From: Massilibacillus massiliensis
Lineage (GTDB): Bacteria; Bacillota; Negativicutes; FLKF01
Reading direction: 5' to 3'
Assembly (NCBI RefSeq): GCF_900086705.1
Contig: NZ_LT575483.1
Span: 3,639,533 to 3,703,532 of the forward strand
DNA length: 64,000 nucleotides
Part shown: positions 46,982 through 53,863 of the stretch, one piece after another
Layout of the letters: the number at the start of each line of letters is the position of its first letter
Numbering within the stretch: the first letter of the stretch is position 1
Translations under genes and position numbers: made by a program
The notes under the pieces: model-generated
What the model was told of the DNA's origin: nothing
The model's input: only the letters and a program-made list of their open reading frames with translations
Database searches by the model: none

Positions 46982-47074
46982 ATGAATGAGACGAATGTAA
47001 CATTGTTGCTTTTTATTGTTCTTGTGGTACTTATACAAAAAAAAGTAACCGCCCCTAGCTACCAACTGAAGTGA
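46982..47074 (+). pseudogene. Left, decayed copy of the small hydrophobic peptide gene
   Basis: It begins MNETNVTLLLFIVLVVLIQKK, the counterpart of the right-hand copy, behind the same CCCCC-GAAA-GGGGG hairpin (46961-46974). An eighth A in the run at 47037-47044 (seven in the right copy) removes the stop codon, so the frame runs on for nine codons into the left end of the inserted IS. The sequence homologous to the right copy ends inside the terminator loop. The right terminator arm and the antisense promoter are missing, replaced by the IS. Confidence 0.7.
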
Positions 47075-47112
47075 ACCCCTTTTGTTAGACAAAAAAGTCT
47101 AATGAAAGGGGT
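47075..47112 (+). promoter_or_regulatory. IS left-end hairpin that would hide the transposase ribosome site
   Basis: A 16-base left arm (47075-47090) pairs with a right arm (47097-47112) through two G-U pairs around AAAAAA. The right arm contains the AAAGGGG Shine-Dalgarno sequence of orfA. A transcript entering from outside would form the hairpin and block translation. The neighbouring stump element has the equivalent structure with 20-base arms (48882-48929). Confidence 0.65.
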
Positions 47113-47118
47113 ATTTTT

Positions 47119-47625
47119 ATGCCAAAGAGAATATATACTACAGAATTAAAGATGAAAATAGTGCAACGTTATCTAAAAGGTGATATTGGACTCAAATCAC
47201 TTTCTAATGAGTATCATGTGAATAGAGGAGATATTCAAAAATGGGTAGCAGCGTATAAAGAACATGGCATTGATGGTCTTTGTACAACTCATAGAACTTA
47301 TACTGGTGATTTTAAGGTTTCTGTCGTAGAATATATGCATAATACAGGTACATCAATTCGCCAAACTGCTGCACATTTTAATATTCCATCTCATCCATCC
47401 ATAAGCACATGGGAGCGTATTTACTATGAGAAAGGCAAAGATGCTCTGTATGAAGAACGCAGAGGAAGATCAAGTAAAATGGGAATAAAAAAACAAAGTA
47501 AAAACATTGAAAAGAATGAAGATCTTTTATTAGAAGTCCAGAGACTTCGCATGGAGAATGAATACCTAAAAAAATTGAATGCCTTAATTCAAAAGCGGGA
47601 AAAATCGGAGAAACCGATAAAGTAG
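47119..47625 (+). CDS. IS3-family transposase OrfA (IS150-type)
   Basis: A 168-residue DNA-binding subunit. There are two helix-turn-helix segments, at about 5-55 (LKMKIVQRYLKGDIGLKSLS) and about 60-110 (FKVSVVEYMHNTGTSIRQTA). A C-terminal leucine-zipper-like region follows (EDLLLEVQRLRMENEYLKKL). In the zero frame the run CTA-AAA-AAA at 47566-47574 gives a canonical A-AAA-AAA slippery heptamer, which would shift a fraction of ribosomes into the orfB frame to make the full transposase. Confidence 0.9.
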   Translation: MPKRIYTTELKMKIVQRYLKGDIGLKSLSNEYHVNRGDIQKWVAAYKEHGIDGLCTTHRTYTGDFKVSVVEYMHNTGTSIRQTAAHFNIPSHPSISTWERIYYEKGKDALYEERRGRSSKMGIKKQSKNIEKNEDLLLEVQRLRMENEYLKKLNALIQKREKSEKPIK

Positions 47626-48470
47626 CTGTCATAACGGAATTAAGGCACAAATATAAGCTGACAGCATTATTAGAACTAGTTAAGATTCCACGCAGCACAT
47701 ACTATTATTATTTGAAAAAATCAAATGAACCTGATAAATATAAAATAATAAAAGATCAAATCATAGCTATTTATCATGAAAATCAAGGTAGATATGGATA
47801 TCTTAGAATCACAACCGAATTAATAAATAGAGGGCATAAAATCAATCATAAAACAGTGCAACGTTTAATGAAAGTGTTGAAAATTAAATGTATGGTAAGA
47901 CTCAAGAAATATCGTTCTTATAAGGGTGAAACTGGGAGAATTGCCCCCAACCTTATCCAGAGAAATTTTAAAACTGATGCACCAAATCAGAAGTGGACAA
48001 CAGATGTAACGGAATTTTCGTTATTTGGCACTAAATTATATCTGTCACCGATTTTGGATATGTATAATAGCGAAGTCATAAGTTATAACATTAGTCAAAG
48101 GCCTGTATTAGGACAAGTGATGGATATGCTAGATAAAGCTTTTGCAAAGATTCCAAATAATACAAATCTTATATTTCATTCTGATCAAGGATGGCAATAT
48201 CAACACAAACATTATCAAAAAAGGCTTAGAGAGAAAGGGATAATCCAAAGTATGTCTCGAAAAGGAAACTGCTTGGACAATTCAATTATGGAAAATTTCT
48301 TTGGGTTACTTAAGTCAGAGCTTTTATATTTGAGAAAATTTAGTTCTATAGAGGAATTTAAAGTTGAATTAGAAAAATATATAGATTACTATAATACTAA
48401 ACGAATTAAGAGTAAATTAAAAGGACTGAGTCCTGTTCAATACAGGCTTCAATCCTCATTAGTTGCATAA
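47568..48470 (+). CDS. IS3-family transposase OrfB (made by -1 frameshifting)
   Basis: DDE integrase domain in the -1 frame relative to orfA. The frame is open from 47562, and the likely product is an OrfAB fusion joined at the slippery run; TTG 47712 is the first codon of a possible free OrfB but has no ribosome site. Catalytic residues are visible in WTTDVTEFS (Asp), LIFHSDQGWQYQ (Asp) and NCLDNSIMENFFGLLKSEL (Glu). The preceding HTH_21-like segment reads YHENQGRYGYLRI. It appears intact. Confidence 0.9.
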   Translation, partial: KKIECLNSKAGKIGETDKVAVITELRHKYKLTALLELVKIPRSTYYYYLKKSNEPDKYKIIKDQIIAIYHENQGRYGYLRITTELINRGHKINHKTVQRLMKVLKIKCMVRLKKYRSYKGETGRIAPNLIQRNFKTDAPNQKWTTDVTEFSLFGTKLYLSPILDMYNSEVISYNISQRPVLGQVMDMLDKAFAKIPNNTNLIFHSDQGWQYQHKHYQKRLREKGIIQSMSRKGNCLDNSIMENFFGLLKSELLYLRKFSSIEEFKVELEKYIDYYNTKRIKSKLKGLSPVQYRLQSSLVA

Positions 48471-48499
48471 TTTATTTTTTGTCTAACTTTTTGGGGTCA

Positions 48500-48875
48500 G
48501 ATCATTTTCCACTTTTGAACGACGCTCCTTCGTTTTAAGTTTCAAAGCATCAGGACCAGCAATTCTAAAATCATTTACCCATCTGGCAAGCAGTGTAGGA
48601 TTATTCATTCCGACACTCAAAGCTAACTCCTGATATGAAACTTCTGTTGTTAAATATGACTCTACCATATGAAGTTTAAAATCAAAAGAATAAGTTTTAT
48701 TTTTTCGAGATCTCATTAATCCATCAGAACCCATTTTTTGATAAGCATTTACCCATTTCCTTACCATAACCTCATTCACTATCGAATATTTTTTTGCCAA
48801 ATATTTGTATCCACCTTCGCCAGATAAGTATGCCTGGACAACCTTTTGCTTAAGTTCAAAACTATACTTTGCCAT
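48500..48875 (-). pseudogene. Truncated IS3-family orfA
   Basis: Encodes about 125 residues with two helix-turn-helix units (KYLAKKYSIVNEVMVRKWVN and LALSVGMNNPTLLARWVNDF). The C-terminal zipper is lost at the junction with the neighbouring IS; the last few in-frame codons up to 48483 come from that element's terminal repeat. GGGGG lies 11 bases before the ATG, inside the left-end hairpin. Confidence 0.8.
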
Positions 48876-48932
48876 GAAAAAACAGACCCCCTTAAATTAG
48901 ATTTTTAGGTCTAACTTATGGGGGTCTGTTCA
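48500..48932 (-). mobile_element. Stump of a second IS3-family element
   Basis: Only the left end and most of orfA remain, on the minus strand. The outer end reads TGAACAGACCCCCATAAG from 48932. The orfA-like frame starts at ATG 48875 and is cut by the right end of the complete IS at 48499. It is a different, related IS150-type element: its orfA begins MAKYSFELKQKVVQAYLSGE. All of orfB and the right end are missing, so it cannot move by itself. Confidence 0.8.
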
Positions 48933-48946
48933 AAAAATCCCAGTCC

Positions 48947-48974
48947 TTTACTTATTGGCGTATTTTGCTATAAT
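48947..48974 (+). promoter_or_regulatory. Promoter of the right (intact) toxin-like cassette
   Basis: TTTACT (48947-48952), a 16-base spacer and TATAAT (48969-48974); transcription would start near 48981. Confidence 0.75.
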
Positions 48975-49017
48975 ATGTTTATAGGTGTTGCCATAAAACG
49001 GTAGGCGGTTAAACTTG

Positions 49018-49031
49018 CCCCCGAAAGGGGG
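49018..49031 (+). promoter_or_regulatory. Hairpin hiding the Shine-Dalgarno sequence of the peptide gene
   Basis: CCCCC-GAAA-GGGGG forms a five-GC-pair hairpin with a stable GNRA tetraloop. The right arm is the Shine-Dalgarno sequence of the peptide gene, seven bases before ATG 49039. Sequestered ribosome sites are typical of type I toxin mRNAs. It is identical in the left copy. Confidence 0.75.
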
Positions 49032-49038
49032 TATGCCC

Positions 49039-49104
49039 ATGAATGAGACGAATGTGACCTTGGTACTTTTTATCATTCTTGTGGTAATTTTACAAAAAAA
49101 GTAA
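49039..49104 (+). CDS. 21-residue hydrophobic peptide, candidate type I toxin
   Basis: Encodes MNETNVTLVLFIILVVILQKK: a short polar start, a continuous hydrophobic stretch of about 12 residues and a QKK tail, the form of small membrane-active type I toxins. An upstream in-frame ATG at 49033 is too close to the ribosome site. The peptide is conserved with a few conservative substitutions in the left copy, and the ORF ends inside the left arm of a bidirectional terminator. It does not match a named toxin family that I recognise. Toxicity is inference from architecture. Confidence 0.6.
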   Translation: MNETNVTLVLFIILVVILQKK

Positions 49105-49189
49105 GCCGCCCCCAGTGACCAAACTAAGGCGGCTTACTTTTTACCTACTTATGTTGGGGCTGACCGCTTATCGGTAGCACCTTATTTAT
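49094..49189 (-). ncRNA. Candidate antisense RNA (type I antitoxin)
   Basis: A minus-strand promoter (49196-49224) would start transcription near 49189, running toward the peptide gene. The RNA would end at the shared terminator, where the A run at 49094-49100 supplies a minus-strand T run. It would overlap the last codons and 3' part of the peptide mRNA by about 45 bases. Its 5' part can fold as GCTACCG-ATAA-GCGGTCAGC. Ends are predicted, not observed. Confidence 0.6.
49101..49142. terminator. Bidirectional terminator shared by the convergent RNAs
   Basis: A 10-bp stem GTAAGCCGCC (49101-49110) / GGCGGCTTAC (49128-49137) with a 17-base loop. TTTTT follows on the plus strand and seven T on the minus strand. 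In the left copy only the left arm remains. Confidence 0.88.
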
Positions 49190-49195
49190 ACATTT

Positions 49196-49224
49196 ATTAT
49201 AACCATAATTTTATAAAATATCAA
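49196..49224 (-). promoter_or_regulatory. Antisense promoter with 17-bp spacer
   Basis: Read on the minus strand: TTGATA (49224-49219), 17 bases, TATAAT (49201-49196). This is close to the consensus sigma-A promoter and faces the peptide gene. The left copy has no equivalent. Confidence 0.75.
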
Positions 49225-49390
49225 ATGGAACTTAAATTCAATAAATTTTAAATATAGTGTATCAAAATAACACGGTAAATTATAAAAAGAATGGTTGGGG
49301 CGTGAAGTTCCAGTAAAATAACATAGGGTATAGGATGAGCGGTATCTTTTAGTTGAATCATTACATAACATAGTACAAGGGGACGTATAA

Positions 49391-50290
49391 ATGGATGGGA
49401 ATAATAAGACATATGCATTGTTGCTGACGGCGGTTTTGATTTGGGGAATTCAACCGATCTTCATAAAATTTTTAGTTCATGACTGGTCGCCGGTTATGAT
49501 TACTTGTGGCCGATTTTTCTTGTTTAGTATTATCGTGTTCGCAGTGCTTTACTTACGGCACGATCCGGGATTGATACCGCCGCAAGAGTGCTGGCTGCCA
49601 TTTATTTTCATGGGATTCAGCTTGTTTATTAATAATGTAGCGCAGTTCACTGGACTGCAATATTCAACGGTTATAAATTGTACGTTGATAGCAGCTACTA
49701 CACCTGTAGTTACAGCGTTGATGGCAGCTGTATTTTTGCGGGAACGGCTCAATGTTTTCGCATGGCTGGGTATCGTTATTTCTTTTGCTGGTGTCATAAC
49801 GATTATAAGTCATGGCTCTTTAAATATTATTTTAGGACTGGATTTTGCTTATGGAGATATATTGTTTTTTATCAGCCAATTTTCCTGGACGATTTATTCT
49901 TTACTGGGAGTTCGGGTGATGAAACATATATCTGTTATGGCGGTCACTGCCTGGTCTGGTTTGAGTGCATCGGTACTTACATTATGTTATGGACTGTTGA
50001 CACACCAAGTAAGTGTTCCGGTATTTGCACCAGTTTCATTGGCTTCTTTTCTCTACACTGTTGTGTTTGGCGGCGTTTTAGCGCAGATATTTTGGAATGG
50101 TGGCGTAAAAAATGCTGGCCCTAGTCTGACTTCTATTTTTACAAATATTATGCCGCTTGTAGGTATGATCGGCGGCGTTGCGTTTTTGGGAGAAATGATC
50201 AGTATGGTGGAAATCGGTGGAGCATTGGCAATTTTCGCTGGTGTCTATTTGATGACGCATAGTGAAAGTTTGGGGCAGGCAAGATGTTAA
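49391..50290 (+). CDS. DMT-superfamily transporter (EamA type)
   Basis: A 299-residue membrane protein with ten predicted TM helices arranged as two EamA repeats. The first repeat runs LLTAVLIWGIQPIFIKFLV and ITCGRFFLFSIIVFAVLYL, ending ERLNVFAWLGIVISFAGV. The second starts near GDILFFISQFSWTIYSLLG and ends GEMISMVEIGGALAIFAGVY. Such proteins export amino acids, nucleosides or other metabolites; the substrate cannot be read from sequence. AAGGGGA precedes the ATG. A terminator follows. Confidence 0.88.
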   Translation: MDGNNKTYALLLTAVLIWGIQPIFIKFLVHDWSPVMITCGRFFLFSIIVFAVLYLRHDPGLIPPQECWLPFIFMGFSLFINNVAQFTGLQYSTVINCTLIAATTPVVTALMAAVFLRERLNVFAWLGIVISFAGVITIISHGSLNIILGLDFAYGDILFFISQFSWTIYSLLGVRVMKHISVMAVTAWSGLSASVLTLCYGLLTHQVSVPVFAPVSLASFLYTVVFGGVLAQIFWNGGVKNAGPSLTSIFTNIMPLVGMIGGVAFLGEMISMVEIGGALAIFAGVYLMTHSESLGQARC

Positions 50291-50634
50291 AACAATATAT
50301 TTGTTTAAGAATTTTATAAAAGGTTTTTACCATGGGGATGTTGTAATAAGATTGCAGCATCCTCCTTTTAATTTTCCGTATCTAAATTTTTACTAAACTA
50401 CGTTTTATAGAATAATTTAGATGCTTAAAAGAGGAAGATTCGAATTTTGTTTATCTTATATTTTGCATAGTATTAGCCATATTTATTTAAAATAGATAAA
50501 TCGAAGCATGCAAATTATCCTATAGGGATGATGAAAAAAGAAACAAAGAGAAGTAAAATAAAAGAAGAAATGCGATAAAAGTAAAGTCTTAGAAAATTTT
50601 GTATGGTAATAGGTCAAAAGGAGTGTTAGTTATT
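50291..50634. other. Intergenic region between the EamA gene and allD
   Basis: This 344-base gap contains the terminator hairpin at its left end and then AT-rich sequence, presumably with the allD promoter. No ORF or recognisable riboswitch is seen. The allD Shine-Dalgarno sequence AAAAGGAG is at 50617-50623. Confidence 0.45.
50335..50372 (+). terminator. Terminator after the EamA transporter gene
   Basis: An imperfect stem GGGATGTTGT / GCAGCATCC with a following CTCCTTTTAATTTT tract. Confidence 0.6.
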
Positions 50635-51708
50635 ATGAGTGAGCAAGAGATTGTATTAGTAGACAAAGAAGATTTGCATAAGTTGATTAAGCGTAAGGTG
50701 ATGAAAGCTGGTTTACCAGAAGATCATGCACAAGAACTTGCAAATCACCTTACCTATGCAGATAGTAGAGGCGTACACTCACATGGAGCAGTACGTGTGG
50801 AATATTATTCAGAGCGGATTTCTAAGGGCGGTAGTAATGTAAAACCTGATTTTTCTTTTAAAAAGACAGGACCGTGCACAGGGATTTATGAAGGTGATAA
50901 TGCAATCGGCATGGTTGTAGCGAAAAATGGGATGCTTGAGGCGATTCAAATGGCCAAAGAAAATGGAATTGGCCTTGTTGGTATGCGTAATCTAGGTCAT
51001 TGCGGAACACTTTCCTATTTTCTTAGAATGGCTACAGAAGAAAATATGATTGCGATGTCAATGTGTCAATCTGATCCTATGGTCGTGCCATATGGATCTG
51101 CAGATCCATATTTTGGAACAAATCCGATTGGATTTGCCGTACCTTGTGCTGGACATGCTCCAATTGTATTTGATATGGCCACTACGGTTGGTGCTTGGGG
51201 GAAAATTTTAGATTCTAGGGCAAAAAACAAAGCAATTCCTGAAACTTGGGCTGTTGATAAAGAGGGGCATCCTACGACAGATCCATTTGCAGTTGGCGGC
51301 CTTTTAGCGATTGCAGGTCCAAAAGGTTATGGACTTATGATGATGGTAGATATTTTATGCGGATCTTTACTTGGTGTTCCATTTGGACAACATGTTAGTT
51401 CGATGTATGCGGATCTTTCAGCTGGACGCGGTCTGGGACAGATTCATTTAGTGATCAATCCAGATTATTTCTCCTCGGCTGAGGCATTAAAAAATAATGT
51501 ACGCAAGATGGTAGACGAACTTCATGGTCTTCGTCCTGCAGCTGGCTTTGATAAAGTTATGGTACCGGGCGAATCTTCTGAAGATAAAGCAGAAGCGTAT
51601 GAGAAGAACGGAATTCCAATTGTAAAAGAAATATATGATTATCTTGTAAGCGACGATGTGCATTATAACCGTTACGATGGGAAAAGTGCATTTGCTTCAG
51701 AGAAATGA
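50635..51708 (+). CDS. allD: Ureidoglycolate dehydrogenase (AllD), Ldh2/MDH2 family
   Basis: NAD-dependent oxidoreductase that oxidises ureidoglycolate to oxalurate (oxamate N-carboxamide); 357 residues from ATG 50635. The fold signature of the malate/lactate dehydrogenase type 2 family is clear: YADSRGVHSHGAVRVEYY, GMRNLGHCGTLSYFLRMA, GTNPIGFAVPC, FDMATTVGAWGKIL and GPKGYGLMMMVDIL. AllD versus another Ldh2 member is chosen because of the allantoate/oxamate operon nearby. It is separated from that operon by a chemoreceptor, a hydrolase and the regulator. Confidence 0.85.
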   Translation: MSEQEIVLVDKEDLHKLIKRKVMKAGLPEDHAQELANHLTYADSRGVHSHGAVRVEYYSERISKGGSNVKPDFSFKKTGPCTGIYEGDNAIGMVVAKNGMLEAIQMAKENGIGLVGMRNLGHCGTLSYFLRMATEENMIAMSMCQSDPMVVPYGSADPYFGTNPIGFAVPCAGHAPIVFDMATTVGAWGKILDSRAKNKAIPETWAVDKEGHPTTDPFAVGGLLAIAGPKGYGLMMMVDILCGSLLGVPFGQHVSSMYADLSAGRGLGQIHLVINPDYFSSAEALKNNVRKMVDELHGLRPAAGFDKVMVPGESSEDKAEAYEKNGIPIVKEIYDYLVSDDVHYNRYDGKSAFASEK

Positions 51709-51726
51709 GATAAAGAGGTAGCGTGT

Positions 51727-51763
51727 AAAGGGTCTCAATAGATTGTGAGATCCTTTACTTTTG
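51727..51763 (+). terminator. Terminator after allD
   Basis: The stem AAAGGGTCTCA / TGAGATCCTTT (one G-U pair) is followed by ACTTTTG. Confidence 0.78.
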
Positions 51764-51800
51764 TCTTAAGCAAGTATGATAGTCAAACTTAAGGAAAAGG

Positions 51801-53798
51801 ATGAGGAATATGCTTACTTTACAAAAGAATGGTTTTGGTATTAAAACGAAATTAATTTTAGCTTTTGCCGTAATTTTATTGATCCCTAGTTTATGTATTG
51901 GGTGGTTTGCCTATAAAACTGCATACGATAGAGTTGAAGAAACGATGCTGGGGAATGCAAACGAAAGTGTAGTTATGTTGGATCATATATTAAATCAAGT
52001 GATCGTTGATACGCAAAAAAATGTGGATTTTATGGCTTCAAGGATTGCACTTGGTGGCGTAGGTGCTACACAAGGCGATGAGGATCCAATGATTAGAACG
52101 ATGTTGGATGCTTATAAAAAGACACATGCAGACGTAGAGCTTGCTTCTGTTGGTACGGATAAGGGCGTGTATATGAATTCTCCGGCGAGTGCTGTAAATC
52201 CAGCGGGTTATGATCCAAGAAAACGCCCATGGTATACAATGGCATCTGAGAATAGAAATAAACCAACCGTGATTAATCCTTATATTTCTAGCAATAGCGG
52301 ACAAGTTGTAGTTACAATATCACAAACGGTAAGTGATCAGCATGGTGTCGTTTCTATCAGCCTTTCTCTGCAAGAGTTAGCCAGAATTACAAATGGAATT
52401 AAGGTTGGTAAAGAAGGCTATGCATATATTTTAGATAAAAACGGCAATGTATTGGTACATCCGACGCTGAAACCGGGAACGAAAGCAGAAGGCGCTATTT
52501 TTGAAGAAATGATGAAGCAGAAAAAAGGGATTATGCATTATGAAGCAGACGGTCAAAAAAGATTGGCATTTCTTACAACCAATGAACAAACGGGATGGTT
52601 GATTGGTAGCACGATGGCTGAGTCTGAAATTATTGCCGCTGCAAGACCGATTTTAATAGGAACTTTGAGTGTTGTATTGCTCTTTGTTGTGATTGGCAGC
52701 GTGATTACATATTTTGTTACGAGATCTATTACAAGACCATTGCAAATATTGGTCAATGCTTCAGAACAGATTAGCAATGGCGATTTGCGCGTCAATATTC
52801 CAATTGTATCTCAAGATGAATTTGGTAAGTTGAGCATAAGTTTTAATAAAATGAGTGATTCTCTGCGTGCTTTCCTTAAACAGATGCAACAGACTGGTGA
52901 GCAATTGTCGGCATCAAGTGAACAGCTTTCTGCGAGCTCTAATGAATCGGCGCAGGCGTCTACGCAAGTGGCTGGTTCCATTACAGATGTTGCACATAGT
53001 GTAGAATTGCAATTGAATGCAATCAATGATACTTCTAGTACAATAAAAGATATGTCCCAAAATATTGAGCAAGCAGCTGTTACAACAAAATTGGTATTCA
53101 AGGAGTCCACAAACGCGACCGAAAAAGCTGCTGCTGGTGGAAAAACAATTGAAGAGGCTATCCAGCAGATGGCACAAATTGAGCAAACGGTCATTACTTC
53201 GGCGCAAGTGGTCGAAAAGTTAGGTGACCGTTCAAAAGAAATTGGTCAAATCGTCGATACAATTTCGGGTATTGCAGGACAGACAAATCTTTTAGCCTTG
53301 AATGCAGCGATTGAAGCTGCACGTGCTGGGGAGCAAGGAAGAGGCTTTGCTGTAGTAGCCGATGAGGTAAGAAAACTTGCTGAACAGTCACAAGCCGCGG
53401 CTAAACAAATTGCAAGCTTAATTAATGAAATTCAAAACGATACGGATCAAGCCGTTATTACGATGAATGATGGTACCAGAGAAGTTAAAAAAGGTGCTGA
53501 TGTAGTTGATAGTGCCGGAAAAGCATTCCAGGAAATTGTACTGTTGATTTCACAGGTTTCAGAGAAAGTAAAAGGTTTTTCTGCAGCTACGGATCAATTA
53601 TCGAACGGCAGTCAACAGATCGTGGATGCAATGAGCAGAATTGACGAGATGAGCAAAAAGGTTACAACGGAGGCTGAAATGGTATCTGCTGCAACAGAAG
53701 AACAATCCGCATCTATGCAAGAAATTGCTGCTGCCAGTCAGGTTTTATTGCAAGCTGCGCAAGCGCTTCAAAATGAAGTATATAAATTTAAAGTGTAG
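51801..53798 (+). CDS. Methyl-accepting chemotaxis protein with dCache sensor
   Basis: A 665-residue transmembrane chemoreceptor. TM1 (about 15-37) is followed by an extracellular double-Cache domain (about 40-275) with DPRKRPWYTMASENRNKP, here YDPRKRPWYTMA, and GWLIGSTM near its end. TM2 (about 285-308), a HAMP domain (about 308-362) and a signalling coiled coil follow, whose tip reads GIAGQTNLLALNAAIEAARA. dCache_1 domains often bind amino acids, purines or carboxylates. Its place between allD and the allantoate operon suggests, but does not show, that it senses a ureide or purine-derived compound. Confidence 0.93.
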   Translation: MRNMLTLQKNGFGIKTKLILAFAVILLIPSLCIGWFAYKTAYDRVEETMLGNANESVVMLDHILNQVIVDTQKNVDFMASRIALGGVGATQGDEDPMIRTMLDAYKKTHADVELASVGTDKGVYMNSPASAVNPAGYDPRKRPWYTMASENRNKPTVINPYISSNSGQVVVTISQTVSDQHGVVSISLSLQELARITNGIKVGKEGYAYILDKNGNVLVHPTLKPGTKAEGAIFEEMMKQKKGIMHYEADGQKRLAFLTTNEQTGWLIGSTMAESEIIAAARPILIGTLSVVLLFVVIGSVITYFVTRSITRPLQILVNASEQISNGDLRVNIPIVSQDEFGKLSISFNKMSDSLRAFLKQMQQTGEQLSASSEQLSASSNESAQASTQVAGSITDVAHSVELQLNAINDTSSTIKDMSQNIEQAAVTTKLVFKESTNATEKAAAGGKTIEEAIQQMAQIEQTVITSAQVVEKLGDRSKEIGQIVDTISGIAGQTNLLALNAAIEAARAGEQGRGFAVVADEVRKLAEQSQAAAKQIASLINEIQNDTDQAVITMNDGTREVKKGADVVDSAGKAFQEIVLLISQVSEKVKGFSAATDQLSNGSQQIVDAMSRIDEMSKKVTTEAEMVSAATEEQSASMQEIAAASQVLLQAAQALQNEVYKFKV

Positions 53799-53813
53799 TA
53801 TAAAATGAACGTG

Positions 53814-53857
53814 AAAAAGGGAATGGTGCATGTAACGATGCTGCCATTCCCTTTTTT
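53814..53857. terminator. Bidirectional terminator between the chemoreceptor and hydrolase genes
   Basis: The stem AAAAAGGGAATGG / CCATTCCCTTTTTT with a 17-base loop lies between convergent genes. Confidence 0.9.
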
Positions 53858-53863
53858 TCGTTT

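Larger units (their letters stand above)
47072..48499 (+). mobile_element. Complete IS3-family (IS150-like) insertion sequence
   Basis: A 1428-base element. The terminal inverted repeats are TGAACCCCTTTTGTTAGAC at the left (47072-47090) and, read inward on the minus strand, TGACCCCAAAAAGTTAGAC at the right (48481-48499). It carries orfA and orfB with a -1 frameshift site. No direct target duplication is seen, because the left flank is a toxin-like cassette and the right flank is the stump of another IS. This points to a later deletion or recombination. It splits the left cassette within its terminator. Confidence 0.88.

Noticed and set aside
48483-48499. C-terminal end of the minus-strand orfA stump
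   Set aside because: The last codons are encoded by the terminal repeat of the neighbouring complete IS, so they are not part of the original gene.
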